From positions 1 to 64,000 of the forward strand of contig DATCDN010000001.1 of assembly GCA_036510675.1 (NCBI GenBank): DNA of 64,000 bases, written 5' to 3'. The translations under genes and the position numbers were made by a program. Source of the DNA: JAATGI01 sp036510675 (GTDB taxonomy: Bacteria > Pseudomonadota > Alphaproteobacteria > ATCC43930 > CGMCC-115725). Numbering within the stretch: the stretch's first letter is position 1; each line of letters begins with the position of its first letter. The notes below the pieces were generated by a model. It ran no database searches and was not told the DNA's origin. It saw only the letters and a list, made by a program, of their open reading frames with translations. Shown here piece after piece: positions 1 through 8,851 of the stretch.

Positions 1-940
1 GATCGACCAGGTCCCGCCGCAACAGCCCTGCCGCGAGCCGGCCCCCGCCCTCGACCAGGATGCGCGTCAGCCCGCGACCGCCCAGCGCCGCGAGGGCCGC
101 CGCCAGGTCGATGCCTTCGTCACTGCCGGGCAACTCGATCAGCTCGGCCCCGGCCGCGCGGAACCCCTGTTGGCGCGCCGCGTCGCCGCCGCGCCGGGTC
201 ACGATCCAGGTCGGGACCCGCGCCGCAGCGGCCACCAATTTCGAGGTCAGCGGCACCCGCAATCCCGGATCGATCACGATGCGCACCGGATGCCGATCCG
301 CCATGCCGGGCAGACGGCACGTCAGTTCGGGATCATCGGCGCGCGCGGTGCCGGCGCCGATCATCACCGCATCGTGGCTCGCGCGGAGAAGATGCGTGCG
401 CCGCCGCGCGATCTCGCCGGTGATCCAGCGGCTCTCGCCCGACGCCATGGCGATCCGGCCGTCGAGCGAGGTCGCCAGCTTCAGCGTCACCAGCGGCCGG
501 CCGCCGGCGACCCGCAGAAAAAAGCCGGCATTGAGGTCGGCGGCCTCGGCGGCGCCCAGCCCGATCTCAACCGCGATGCCGCCAGCGCGCAGCCGCGCGA
601 AACCCGCGCCCTTGACCCTTGGGTCCGTGTCTTCCATGGCTGCCACCACGCGCGCGATGCCGGCCGCGATCACCGCATCGGCGCAGGGCGGCGTCCGGCC
701 GTGATGGCTGCACGGCTCCAGCGTTACATAGAGCGTCGCGCCCTGGGCCATCGTGCCGGCGCGCGCCAGTGCCTCGGTCTCGGCATGGGGCCGGCCGCCG
801 GGCTGGGTCCAGCCGCGACCGACGACACGCCCCGCGTTGACGATGACGCAGCCCACCGCCGGATTGGGCCAGGTGCGCCCCAACCCACGCCGCGCCAACC
901 CCAGCGCCGCGCTCATATGTTGAGTGTCAGAGTCCGGCAT
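1..940 (-). CDS. ribD: Bifunctional riboflavin biosynthesis deaminase/reductase RibD (3' end cut by window edge)
   Basis: RibD deaminates and then reduces the pyrimidine intermediate after GTP cyclohydrolase II in riboflavin synthesis, in the cytosol. Translating the minus strand from ATG at 940 gives an N-terminal CMP/dCMP-deaminase-type domain with the zinc motif HAETEAL and the PCSHHGRTPPC cysteine segment. The RibD reductase domain follows (SLDGRIA, SRWITG, and LVEGGGRL close to the edge). The frame is open to base 1, so about 313 residues are present and the last part of the reductase is missing. It lies 138 bp downstream of nrdR on the same strand, in the common alphaproteobacterial order glyA-nrdR-ribD. 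A second ATG eight codons in is possible, but the deaminase domain begins right after either start. Confidence 0.93.
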   Translation of the reverse strand, partial: MPDSDTQHMSAALGLARRGLGRTWPNPAVGCVIVNAGRVVGRGWTQPGGRPHAETEALARAGTMAQGATLYVTLEPCSHHGRTPPCADAVIAAGIARVVAAMEDTDPRVKGAGFARLRAGGIAVEIGLGAAEAADLNAGFFLRVAGGRPLVTLKLATSLDGRIAMASGESRWITGEIARRRTHLLRASHDAVMIGAGTARADDPELTCRLPGMADRHPVRIVIDPGLRVPLTSKLVAAAARVPTWIVTRRGGDAARQQGFRAAGAELIELPGSDEGIDLAAALAALGGRGLTRILVEGGGRLAAGLLRRDLVD

Positions 941-1029
941 CAAGTCGCCTTCTTAACCATCATCGCCTTGCGCGCGCGTGGCCCGCGCATCCACGAAGGC
1001 GTTCTGCAGCACCCGCGAAAAATTCATGG

Positions 1030-1052
1030 GTGGCCGGGCCAAGCCCGGCCAC
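1030..1052. terminator. Perfect 10-bp hairpin between nrdR and ribD
   Basis: The arms gtggccgggc and gcccggccac pair perfectly around a 3-nt loop. On the minus strand the stem follows the nrdR stop and is followed, after a few bases, by a short T-run (AATTTTT). It could attenuate transcription into ribD or be a REP-like palindrome. The T-run is not directly adjacent to the stem, so the terminator role is a guess. Confidence 0.35.
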
Positions 1053-1078
1053 AGCGAAGTTAGGTCAGCGCCGCGCGC

Positions 1079-1540
1079 TCAATCGTCCCCATCGGCGGCG
1101 ATGCGGCCGACGAACTCGCCGAAATCCTTGGCCTCGCGAAAATTGCGATAGACCGAGGCGAAGCGGACATAGGCGACCTGGTCGAGCTGCGCCAGCGCCT
1201 CCATCACATAGGCGCCGACCTGCTCGCTCGGGATATCGCTCTCGCCCGAGCTTTCGAGCTGGCGCACGATGGAATTGATGACGCGCTCGATCCGCTCGCC
1301 CTCGACCGGGCGCTTGCGCAGCGCGATATAGAGCGAGCGGGCGAGTTTGTCGCGATCGAAGGGCTGGCGCTCGCCATCCTTTTTCACCACCGTCAATTCA
1401 CGGAGCTGAACCCGCTCGAACGTGGTGAAGCGCGCCGCGCAATTGGGACAGAGACGCCGCCGCCGGATCGACGCGCGATCGTCGGTCGGACGCGAATCCT
1501 TGACCTGGGTATCCTCGAAACCGCAGAACGGACAACGCAT
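1079..1540 (-). CDS. nrdR: Transcriptional repressor NrdR
   Basis: NrdR senses ATP/dATP and represses ribonucleotide reductase genes by binding NrdR boxes. The 153-residue length is typical. An N-terminal zinc ribbon is visible (MRCPFC at residues 1-6 and CPNC near 31-34), followed by an ATP-cone domain from about residue 49 to 139, including the VVKKDGERQPFDRDKL segment. The gene is 21 bp downstream of glyA on the same strand, so co-transcription is likely. No ribonucleotide reductase gene lies in this window, so its targets are elsewhere. Confidence 0.96.
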   Translation of the reverse strand: MRCPFCGFEDTQVKDSRPTDDRASIRRRRLCPNCAARFTTFERVQLRELTVVKKDGERQPFDRDKLARSLYIALRKRPVEGERIERVINSIVRQLESSGESDIPSEQVGAYVMEALAQLDQVAYVRFASVYRNFREAKDFGEFVGRIAADGDD

Positions 1541-1561
1541 CGGCCCCCTCCTCCTCGCCTC

Positions 1562-2875
1562 TTATCCTTGGGGATAGACCGGAAAGCGCGCGCACAGGCC
1601 CGCCACCTTGTGCCGGATCGCGCTCTCGATCATCTCGTTTCCGTCGGCGCCATGCGCCGCGAGACCGTCCAGCACCTCCGCGATCATCTCGCCGGTCTGG
1701 CGAAACTCCGCCTGGCCGAAGCCGCGGGTGGTCGCCGCCGGGCTGCCGAGGCGCACGCCCGAGGTGATGGTCGGCTTCTCCGGGTCGAATGGGATGCCGT
1801 TCTTGTTGCAGGTGATGCCGGCGCGTTCCAGCGCGACCTCGGCGACCCGCCCGGTCAGCTTCTTCGGCCGCAGATCGACCAGCATGACATGGCTGTCGGT
1901 GCCGCCGGAGACGATGGCACAGCCACGCTCGATCAGCGTGTCGGCCAGCATTCGGGCGTTATCGATCACCGCCCTTCCATAGGCGGCGAATTCGGGCCGC
2001 AACGCCTCGCCCAGCGCCACCGCCTTGGCGGCGATGACATGCATCAGCGGCCCGCCCTGCAGGCCCGGGAAGACCGCCGAGTTGATCTTCTTGCCGATAT
2101 TCTCATCGGCGCAGACGATTAGTCCGCCGCGCGGGCCGCGCAGCGTCTTGTGCGTGGTGGTCGTGACCACATGGGCATGCGGCAGCGGGCTGGGATAATG
2201 GCCGCCCGCCACCAAGCCGGCGAAATGCGCCATATCGACCATAAGATAGGCGCCGACCGCATCCGCGATCTTGCGAAAGCGGGCGAAATCGATGATGCGG
2301 CTATAGGCCGAGCCGCCGCAAATGATCAGCTTCGGCTTTTCCGCCAGCGCGATACGTTCGACCTCGTCATAGTCGATCCGGCCGGTCTCGCGCGACACAC
2401 CGTAGTGGAACGCCGTAAACCAGCGGCCGGAGAGGTTGAAGGGCGCGCCATGGGTCAGATGGCCGCCCGCCGACAAATCCATGCCCAGCACCCGGTCGCC
2501 AGGCGACAGCAGCGCGAAGAACACCGCGGCATTGGCCTGGGCGCCAGAATGCGGCTGGACATTGGCGAAGGCGCAATCGAACAGCTTTTTCGCGCGCGCG
2601 ATCGCCAGCGTCTCGACCTCATCGACGAACTCGCAGCCGCCGTAATAGCGCCGGCCCGGATAGCCCTCGGCATATTTGTTGGTCAGCACCGAGCCTTGCG
2701 CCTCCAGCACGGCGCGCGACACGATATTCTCGGACGCGATCAGCTCGATCTGATGCTGCTGGCGGCCCAATTCGCGGCCGATCGACGCCGCGATCTCGGG
2801 ATCGCGCTCGGCCAGCGTTTCGGTGAAGAACCGATCGGCCAGATCGGCGGGGGCGGTGATGACGGACGAGGACAT
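1562..2875 (-). CDS. glyA: Serine hydroxymethyltransferase
   Basis: This cytosolic PLP enzyme interconverts serine and glycine with tetrahydrofolate, supplying one-carbon units. The 437 residues are close to the family length. Recognisable features are LIASENIVS near the N-terminus, the NKYAEGYPGRRYYGG substrate segment and the PLP lysine in TTTTHKTLRGPRGG. The C-terminal TSGVRLGSPAATTRGFG block is complete. It is the first gene of a probable glyA-nrdR-ribD transcription unit, with 106 bp separating it from the methyltransferase gene upstream. Confidence 0.97.
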   Translation of the reverse strand: MSSSVITAPADLADRFFTETLAERDPEIAASIGRELGRQQHQIELIASENIVSRAVLEAQGSVLTNKYAEGYPGRRYYGGCEFVDEVETLAIARAKKLFDCAFANVQPHSGAQANAAVFFALLSPGDRVLGMDLSAGGHLTHGAPFNLSGRWFTAFHYGVSRETGRIDYDEVERIALAEKPKLIICGGSAYSRIIDFARFRKIADAVGAYLMVDMAHFAGLVAGGHYPSPLPHAHVVTTTTHKTLRGPRGGLIVCADENIGKKINSAVFPGLQGGPLMHVIAAKAVALGEALRPEFAAYGRAVIDNARMLADTLIERGCAIVSGGTDSHVMLVDLRPKKLTGRVAEVALERAGITCNKNGIPFDPEKPTITSGVRLGSPAATTRGFGQAEFRQTGEMIAEVLDGLAAHGADGNEMIESAIRHKVAGLCARFPVYPQG

Positions 2876-2981
2876 CGCGGGTAATCCGATTGGTTGCGGA
2901 AAATGAAGCGCGCGCTAAGCCTACCAGATTTGGCGTGGGCCTGTCAGCTATCCACAATTGATCGGGTGAGTGGGGCGGCGG

Positions 2982-3803
2982 CTAGACCAGCTCGGCCTGG
3001 AGGCGCGACGGGTTCTTGACGATACGGCGATGGTCTTGCGGGAGATTGTTGGGATAGGCACCGCGGACACTTTGCCATATCACGACGGTATCTTCGCGGT
3101 CTGGTCCGAAGCCGATTTCGGTCGGATCGTAGGGCAAGGTCCCCGCGTACCAGCGCCGCAACGCCGGCGAGGCATCGAGCAGGCCGCCCCAAACCGGATT
3201 GTAATAGATCACGAAGAGATGCTCGACCGGTCCCGCCAGGCTGTTCACCGCGCGGTTGATCAGTTCGACCATCAATTCGGCGTCGAAAGAATGATAGAAA
3301 AACAGCACCACCTTACCGTCCGGCAGGCGAAAATGGGCGGCGTTGCCCTCGATCAGCTCGATCGGCGGACGCGCCGGAAACCGGCGCCGCATCTTGGCGG
3401 CGTTGGCGGTCGCGACCGCGACCAGGTCGGCGGACAGCTCGACGCCAAGGATGCGGCGGAACGCGAATTCCGACGCCACCAGCAGCGGCCGCCCCTTGCC
3501 GCAGCCCAGATCGACGAAGCAGTAATCCTCCGGGTTCGGCAAGAGGGCGATGGCGCGCCGCACGATGCTGGGCTGCGAGCCGGCATAGGGCATCATGTGG
3601 CGCGCGGTCGCGGCGTCGAGCCCCATCTGGGTCACCGGCATCATGCCGCTGGTGTCGATGCCGTGGCGCCGGTCGAAGGGATGCGTGCGCTCCCAGCCAT
3701 GGTAAAGATTGCGCGGCCCCGGCACGCGCTCCAGCACCTTGCGCGTGCGTCGATCGTGGAAAATGCGCGACACGATGGCTCGCAGCTGACTTTTGCTCGG
3801 CAT
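2982..3803 (-). CDS. Class I SAM-dependent methyltransferase, substrate unknown
   Basis: The 273-residue protein carries a class I methyltransferase motif I (VDLGCGKGRPLLVA, about residue 115), followed by an acidic residue in the next strand (GVELS). The later FFYHSF segment sits where motif IV is expected. Its N-terminal third (HPFDRRHGIDTSGMMPV) resembles small class I methyltransferases of unknown substrate. ATG at 3803 (MPSKSQ) was preferred to an ATG 26 codons upstream because the extra residues look hydrophobic and unconserved. It is transcribed divergently from mucR. The substrate cannot be read from the sequence. Confidence 0.75.
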   Translation of the reverse strand: MPSKSQLRAIVSRIFHDRRTRKVLERVPGPRNLYHGWERTHPFDRRHGIDTSGMMPVTQMGLDAATARHMMPYAGSQPSIVRRAIALLPNPEDYCFVDLGCGKGRPLLVASEFAFRRILGVELSADLVAVATANAAKMRRRFPARPPIELIEGNAAHFRLPDGKVVLFFYHSFDAELMVELINRAVNSLAGPVEHLFVIYYNPVWGGLLDASPALRRWYAGTLPYDPTEIGFGPDREDTVVIWQSVRGAYPNNLPQDHRRIVKNPSRLQAELV

Positions 3804-4095
3804 GACCGCCCCCTTGCCAATGGCGGCGACCACTATCATTCCAGGGCGCTTGACCAAAGCGGCGAGAGGTAAAATTAACACTTCCGTTAGGGTCGGCGTG
3901 CTGGGTGGGGAGGGTCATCCAAAAATGACAAACCGACAACAACACCACGGCGGCCCTAGTCCAGTTCAAGTAATCTCAAAATCGGATTCAATAAGCGGTA
4001 AAATTATTCAGCCGGCTCATGCTTAAGATTGACACAATAGAACGCATCCTGTAACCATCCGGCCGCAAAATCACATAAATACCCGGGAGGCCGCG
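3804..4095. promoter_or_regulatory. Divergent intergenic region upstream of mucR, with a -35-like TTGACA
   Basis: This 292-bp gap separates the methyltransferase gene from mucR and is clearly more A+T-rich than the flanking genes, especially 3925-4085. A TTGACA hexamer at 4029-4034 points towards mucR, but no good -10 lies at the ideal distance (TGTAAC at 4050-4055 is weak). MucR/Ros proteins often bind AT-rich DNA and regulate themselves, so the region may be its own target. No gene or RNA was seen inside. Confidence 0.35.
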
Positions 4096-4554
4096 ATGGC
4101 CGAACCAGCCCCCAATAATGCGACCGAGGACGAGCTGCTTCGGATGACCACGGTGATCGTCGCGGCTTATGTGCGCAAGAATCTGGTCGCCACCAGCCAG
4201 CTCGGCGGCGTGATCGACGCGGTCTATGGCTCGCTGCGCGCGCTCGAGACAACGATCGAGACGCCGGAGGCGCCACGGGCGCCGGCGGTGCCGGTGCGGA
4301 AATCGATTACGCCCGACTATCTTGTCTGTCTCGATGACGGCAAGAAGCTGAAAATGCTGAAGCGCCATCTGCGCACGACCTATAGTCTGACGCCCGACGC
4401 CTATCGCCAGAAATGGGGCTTGCCGCCGGACTATCCGATGGTAGCGCCGAATTACGCGCAGGCGCGCTCAATGTTCGCCAAGCGGATCGGCCTTGGCCGC
4501 GGCGGCCGCCCGCCCGCCGGCAAGCGCGGCCGCAAGAAGGCCACCGCCGAATAA
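4096..4554 (+). CDS. MucR/Ros family zinc-finger transcriptional regulator
   Basis: MucR/Ros proteins are alphaproteobacterial DNA-binding regulators of exopolysaccharide, motility and cell-cycle genes. The 152 residues show the family pattern: an N-terminal oligomerisation region, then DYLVCLDDGKKLKMLKRHL and the SLTPDAYRQKWGLPPDYPMV block, then a basic tail (GKRGRKKATAE). In the Ros finger the ligands are Cys and paired His. Here the first Cys and RHL His are present, but the position after LRT holds Thr-Tyr instead of His, as in a subgroup of MucR homologues that may not bind zinc. A Shine-Dalgarno-like GGGAGG lies just upstream. Targets are unknown; nearby surface-lipid genes are candidates only by location. 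Confidence 0.9.
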   Translation: MAEPAPNNATEDELLRMTTVIVAAYVRKNLVATSQLGGVIDAVYGSLRALETTIETPEAPRAPAVPVRKSITPDYLVCLDDGKKLKMLKRHLRTTYSLTPDAYRQKWGLPPDYPMVAPNYAQARSMFAKRIGLGRGGRPPAGKRGRKKATAE

Positions 4555-4648
4555 TTCCCGACGTCTCCCGGCCGACGGCGCGCTTGCTTCCGTCGCGGCG
4601 CGCGTTCTACCATCCGCGCGACAAGGAATAAGCACGAACGGAGCCGTT

Positions 4649-5926
4649 ATGCTTTCAAAAGATGACAATAATCTGCTGACGCGCGTTGGACCCGGCACGC
4701 CGATGGGCGAGATGCTGCGCGAGTTCTGGACGCCGGCGCTGCGCTCCGATGCGATCGAGGCGGATGGCGCGCCGAAGCGGGTGCGGCTGCTGGGCGAGAA
4801 TTTCGTGGCCTATCGCGCGACCGATGGCCGCGTCGGCTTCCTGGTCGAGGCCTGCCCCCATCGCGGCGTGTCGCTGGCGCTGGGCCGCAACGAGGAAAAC
4901 GGCCTGCGCTGCATCTTCCACGGCTGGAAGTTCGGCATCGACGGAAAATGTGTCGACACGCCGACCGAGCCCGAGGATCGCCGCGAGGCATTCTGTGCCC
5001 GGGTGCCGGTGAAGCAATATCCCGCTCGCGAGGCCGGCGGCATCGTGTGGGTCTATCTGGGCCGCCGCGCGACCCCGCCCAAATTCTACGATTTCGAATT
5101 TCATCAGCCGCCCGCCGACGCGCTGGTGCGCTGTGCCATCGTGCACGGCAACTGGCTGCAAGGGTTCGAGGGTCAGCTCGACTCCGCCCATATCGGCATG
5201 CTGCATGCCAGCTCGACCGCCAATACCGGGCGTAGCAATGGCGCGCTGAACACCTATGCGCGCACCAACACCAGCCCGCGCTTCGATATCGTCGAAAAGC
5301 CCTATGGCTTTCGCGAGGCGGCGCTGCGCGAGCTGGGCGACGGCACGGTCTATGCCCGCATCCGCGAGGTCGTGTTTCCCTACTTCTCCTTCATTCCCGG
5401 CGATCACGGCCAGCCGCGCCTCGTCGTGGTGGTGGTGCCGATCGACGATGAGTGGAGCGCGCACTGGTACTACTACATGAACCCGTTCGGCCCGGTGCCC
5501 GACTGGTATCGCGATTGGGCGGTGGTCGGCACCACGCCGAACAGCGACAATTACAGCGAGAATATGGGCGGCGTCGTCAATATGTGGAACCAGAGCCGCG
5601 ACGCCATGAAGAACGGGCATTGGAGCGGCGTGCTCGGCAATTTCACCTATGAGGATTTCATCGTCGAGGAATCGATGGGGCCGATCGTCGATCGCAGCAC
5701 GGAATTTCTCGGCACCAGCGACGCCGTGATTGTGCGCGCGCGCCGCATGCTGCTCGAGGCGCTGCGGCGGCATGGCCAAGGCAAGCTGCCGTTCGGGCTC
5801 GACGGCGATGTCGATTACGGCCGCATCCGCGCGCTGGCGATCCGCATGCCGGCGACGCAAGATTGGCGCGAGATCGACCCGCTGTCGCCGCCGCAACCGG
5901 CGGTCCCGGTGGCGGAGAAAGTTTAG
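4649..5926 (+). CDS. Rieske non-heme iron oxygenase, alpha subunit (phthalate-dioxygenase-like)
   Basis: Enzymes of this type hydroxylate or demethylate aromatic and related substrates using electrons from a reductase. From ATG 4649 (GGAG at 4640-4643 as ribosome site) the protein has 425 residues. A Rieske [2Fe-2S] site is visible as CPHRG, then 16 residues, then CIFHGWKF. The catalytic domain has the mononuclear-iron signature DSAHIGMLH in an EGQLDSAH context typical of phthalate/vanillate-type oxygenases. A longer reading from 4493 overlaps mucR and is not supported. No reductase gene is adjacent, so the electron donor must be encoded elsewhere; the substrate is unknown. Confidence 0.88.
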   Translation: MLSKDDNNLLTRVGPGTPMGEMLREFWTPALRSDAIEADGAPKRVRLLGENFVAYRATDGRVGFLVEACPHRGVSLALGRNEENGLRCIFHGWKFGIDGKCVDTPTEPEDRREAFCARVPVKQYPAREAGGIVWVYLGRRATPPKFYDFEFHQPPADALVRCAIVHGNWLQGFEGQLDSAHIGMLHASSTANTGRSNGALNTYARTNTSPRFDIVEKPYGFREAALRELGDGTVYARIREVVFPYFSFIPGDHGQPRLVVVVVPIDDEWSAHWYYYMNPFGPVPDWYRDWAVVGTTPNSDNYSENMGGVVNMWNQSRDAMKNGHWSGVLGNFTYEDFIVEESMGPIVDRSTEFLGTSDAVIVRARRMLLEALRRHGQGKLPFGLDGDVDYGRIRALAIRMPATQDWREIDPLSPPQPAVPVAEKV

Positions 5927-5934
5927 AGTTAGTG

Positions 5935-6074
5935 CCCCGGCGAAGGCGAAGCCGGGGGCGCCACGTCACCAAGAAAAAAATCACCGTCCCGGCGTGATCC
6001 CCCGGTCAAGCCGGGTCAAGCCGGGGGAGGGACCCATGGTGCAACGGCACGATGGATACCGGCGTTCGCCGGTA
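5935..6074. repeat. Cluster of three palindromes (REP-like)
   Basis: The gap between the Rieske gene and the next, convergent gene contains three short inverted repeats: ccccggc/gccgggg (5935-5941 with 5951-5957), tcccccgg/ccggggga (5998-6005 with 6021-6028) and taccggcg-tt-cgccggta (6057-6074). The third is almost the same palindrome as at 59550-59567 before mfd. This suggests a dispersed repeat family rather than unique terminators, although the hairpins may also end transcription of both converging genes. Confidence 0.55.
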
Positions 6075-6111
6075 AGGGAAAACTTGTTTCAATTTGGGTG
6101 TATCAAACTCT

Positions 6112-6693
6112 CTAGGGCGCGGCGCCTTCCAGCATCCGACGGGCGCGCAGGAACCGCTGAACGGCGGTGAGGTGTGTGCCGATGGCCAGCACGCATAGCA
6201 TCAGGAACAGGAACTGGCCGCCGAGGTAACTCGGCAGCGGCAGCGTGCCGTCGAAGACCAGGCCCAGAACCAGCAGCCCCACGCGCTGGGGCCGCTCCAA
6301 CAAATCCGGCCACGCTTTATTGGCGATCGGCATTTCGATGGCGACCCGCGCCTTGTTGTAGCTGGTCAGCAGCGCGCCGGTGACGGCAAGAAAACACACC
6401 GGCCACCAGCCAGTCACCCAGCCGATGACCAGAAACGCGGCGGTCTCCTGATAGCGATCGACCACGGCATCGAGATAGCCGCCGAACTTGCTGACGCTGC
6501 CTTGCGCCCGCGCCAGCGCGCCGTCGAGCGCATCGAAACTGAAGGCGATCGCCAGCCCGACGCCGAGCCACGGGCTGCTTTTATGGAAGAGGTAGAGCGC
6601 GCAGAAAATCACCACCAGGCCCAGGCCGAGCCAAGTCAGTTGATTAGGTCGGATGCCCAATCGGGTGAGGTACGCGACGAGGTGTCGGGTCAT
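6112..6693 (-). CDS. CDP-alcohol phosphatidyltransferase family membrane protein
   Basis: Members move a phosphatidyl group from a CDP-lipid to an alcohol such as inositol phosphate or glycerol phosphate, at the inner membrane. The complete family signature D-x2-D-G-x2-A-R-x8-G-x3-D-x3-D is present (DALDGALAR ... GGYLDAVVD), with several hydrophobic helices around it. From ATG 6693 the protein has 193 residues. Two ATGs further upstream (6711, 6750) would run into the divergent gene starting at 6749. It neighbours LPG-synthetase-like, glycosyltransferase and PAP2 genes. A role in making a head-group donor such as phosphatidylinositol phosphate is therefore possible, but the acceptor is not readable. 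Confidence 0.87.
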   Translation of the reverse strand: MTRHLVAYLTRLGIRPNQLTWLGLGLVVIFCALYLFHKSSPWLGVGLAIAFSFDALDGALARAQGSVSKFGGYLDAVVDRYQETAAFLVIGWVTGWWPVCFLAVTGALLTSYNKARVAIEMPIANKAWPDLLERPQRVGLLVLGLVFDGTLPLPSYLGGQFLFLMLCVLAIGTHLTAVQRFLRARRMLEGAAP

Positions 6694-6748
6694 GCGGCGT
6701 TCTTGTATCATCGCCGCCCGTCCCCATCCACTGGATCGCCCCGGTATC

Positions 6749-7750
6749 ATGTCCCCGCCGCCTTCGGATTCCTCAGGGTGGCCGGCCCTCGCCGGTGCCG
6801 AGGCGCGGCGGCGCTGGCTGTGGTCCGGGCTGATCGTGCTGGTCGTGATCGGCGTCGCGGTCGCCGCGCGGGGCCTGCCGTGGCGTCAGGCATGGCTGGC
6901 GCTGATTGGCGCGCGGCCGGGATGGGCGATCGCCGCCCTCGCCGCCAATCTGGCGATGTTTCCGCTGTGGGCGTCGCAATGGCGCTGGCTGACGCCGCCG
7001 ACGCAGCGGCCCGGTTGGGGCAGGATGCTGGATATCGTGGCGCTGACCTCGCTGACCCAGAATTTGCTGCCGGCGCTGGGCGGCCAAGCGGCGGCGATCG
7101 GCCTCTTGGTCCTGCGCGGCGGCGTCGCGCGGGGCGCCGCGGTATCGGTGGTGGCGCTGGACCAGATGCTGACCGGCATCGCGAAGCTCGCGGCGCTCGG
7201 CGCGGCGGCGGCGTTGGCGCCGATGCCCGGCTGGATGCGCGGCGGCGCCTGGTCGCTGCTGGGGCTGGTCGCGGCCTTGCTGATTCTGCTGGTGGCGCTG
7301 GCCTATGGAACCGAGCGGCTGCATTGGTTCGCGCGGCGACGCTCGGGACTAATCGCGCGCGCGCTGGCCGGCGTCGCCGGCGTGACCCAGCATCTCTCGG
7401 GGTTGCGGCGGGGCGGCGGGCCGGTATGGCTGGCGCTGGGCTATGCGCTGGTCAAGAAGGGTTGCGAGGTCGCGGCGGCGCTCGCCGTGCAATATGCCTG
7501 CGGCATCGATCTTGGCGCGGTTGGCGCGGTGCTGGTGGTGGCGGCGCTCGGCCTTTCGACGCTGATCCGCACCCCCGGCAATCTCGGCGTCTATGAGGCG
7601 ACCGTGCTGCTGATCTACAGCTCGCTGGGCGTGCCCCCGGCCCTCGCCCTCGCCGCCGCGGTGCTACAGCATTTCGCGACGCTGGTGCCGCGCCTGGGCC
7701 TGGCACCGCTTCTGCTGCTGGCGCGGCGGGTGGGGTTAGCCTCGCGCTAG
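6749..7750 (+). CDS. Lysylphosphatidylglycerol-synthetase-type transmembrane protein (UPF0104/YbhN-like)
   Basis: The 333-residue protein is almost entirely hydrophobic, with about seven to nine membrane segments. It fits the membrane part of LPG synthetases without the aminoacyl-transfer domain. Matches include LTSLTQNLLPALGGQAAAIGLL and the late IRTPGNLGVYEA segment, where family members carry a conserved PGNLG-E stretch. Such proteins are implicated in lipid flipping or lipid biogenesis. ATG 6749 is preferred to an upstream in-frame ATG at 6653, which overlaps the divergent phosphatidyltransferase gene. Its 3' end overlaps the convergent glycosyltransferase gene by 15 bp. Confidence 0.8.
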   Translation: MSPPPSDSSGWPALAGAEARRRWLWSGLIVLVVIGVAVAARGLPWRQAWLALIGARPGWAIAALAANLAMFPLWASQWRWLTPPTQRPGWGRMLDIVALTSLTQNLLPALGGQAAAIGLLVLRGGVARGAAVSVVALDQMLTGIAKLAALGAAAALAPMPGWMRGGAWSLLGLVAALLILLVALAYGTERLHWFARRRSGLIARALAGVAGVTQHLSGLRRGGGPVWLALGYALVKKGCEVAAALAVQYACGIDLGAVGAVLVVAALGLSTLIRTPGNLGVYEATVLLIYSSLGVPPALALAAAVLQHFATLVPRLGLAPLLLLARRVGLASR

Positions 7751-8851
7751 CGCAATCGCTTGCTCAAAGCATTCGAGATGGGCTTGCGCCACATTCGGCC
7801 ACTCGAAGCGCGCGAGATCGGGGTCGGCCCGCGCCAGCCGCAGCCGCAGCACCACGTCGCTGGCGAGCCGTTCGAGATAGCGCGCGAATTCAGCATCGTC
7901 GGCGGCCAGCATCGCCGTCTCGCCATCGCGCAGAAACTCGCCGATGCCGGCGCGCTTCATGCCCAGCACGGGCAGGCCGGCGCTGCGCGCCTCCAGCGCG
8001 GCGATGCCGAACGATTCATGGATCGACGGCAGCACGAAGAAATCGGCACGGCGATAGAGGTCCGCCAGGGTTTGGCGCGGCACCGCGCCGAGAAACGTGA
8101 CGTGATCGCGCAGGCCCTCGGCGGCGACGAATTTCTCCAGCCGCCCCCGCAGCGGTCCCGCGCCGGCGATGGTGAGATGGAACGGCCGCCCCCGCGGGGC
8201 GGGCGCCATGCGCGCCCGCGCGAAGGCATGCAGCAACGCCGCTGGCCGTTTCTTGCGCGTGAGGCGCATCGCGCTGACCGCGAGGATGCCGTCGCCCGGC
8301 GGCTTCGGCGCGGACGCCGCCGCGCGCCAGAAGGCGCCATCGACCCCGTTCGGCAGGACCGTGACTTCTATGCTCGGCGCCACCGCGCGCAATTGCTCCG
8401 CGATGATACCGCTGACCGCGGTGACGATGATCGGCCAGCGCGACCAGCCGAGCATGCGATCGGCCAGGCGCAGGAACTGGGCGGAGCGCAGCAGCACCCC
8501 AGCGAAGGTCACTACCGTCGGCAGGTTCAGCGCATGCGCCGCCAGCACCGCGCCAAAGCCCACTGGCGAGATCACGCTGATATGCGCATGGACGACGTCA
8601 TAGCCGCCGGCAACGAATTCGCGTTTCAGCAAATCGACCAGCCGGGGCGAAATCGCGAGATCGACCATGGGCAGGCGCAGCGGTTGCAGCCGGCGCACCG
8701 CCAGTCCGTCGGAGAAATCGGGACCCGGTGTCGTCGTAAGGATGCCAACCTCGACCCCGCGCGCGATCAGCGCCCGCGCCAGATCGGCGAGATGCAGTTC
8801 GATCCCGCCCAGCCGTGGCAGAAACCAGTCGGTCGCCAGCGCCACCTTCAC
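7736..8851 (-). CDS. Glycosyltransferase family 4 (GT-B fold)
   Basis: The protein of 371 residues from GTG 8851 begins VKVALATDWFLPRLGGIE, the usual GT4 N-terminal Rossmann start with a glycine-rich acceptor loop. The EX7E donor-binding motif is present as ESFGIAALE within SIHESFGIAALEARSAG. The start codon overlaps the stop of the PAP2 gene (GTGA, 8848-8851), so the two are translationally coupled. Sugar donor and acceptor are not readable. The pairing with an IPC-synthase-like enzyme suggests glycosylation of a membrane lipid head group. Confidence 0.87.
   Translation of the reverse strand: MKVALATDWFLPRLGGIELHLADLARALIARGVEVGILTTTPGPDFSDGLAVRRLQPLRLPMVDLAISPRLVDLLKREFVAGGYDVVHAHISVISPVGFGAVLAAHALNLPTVVTFAGVLLRSAQFLRLADRMLGWSRWPIIVTAVSGIIAEQLRAVAPSIEVTVLPNGVDGAFWRAAASAPKPPGDGILAVSAMRLTRKKRPAALLHAFARARMAPAPRGRPFHLTIAGAGPLRGRLEKFVAAEGLRDHVTFLGAVPRQTLADLYRRADFFVLPSIHESFGIAALEARSAGLPVLGMKRAGIGEFLRDGETAMLAADDAEFARYLERLASDVVLRLRLARADPDLARFEWPNVAQAHLECFEQAIALARG

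Noticed and set aside
1030..1052. Riboswitch or RNA element upstream of ribD
   Set aside because: The gap is only 138 bp and contains a simple hairpin. No FMN-riboswitch-like conserved blocks were seen.
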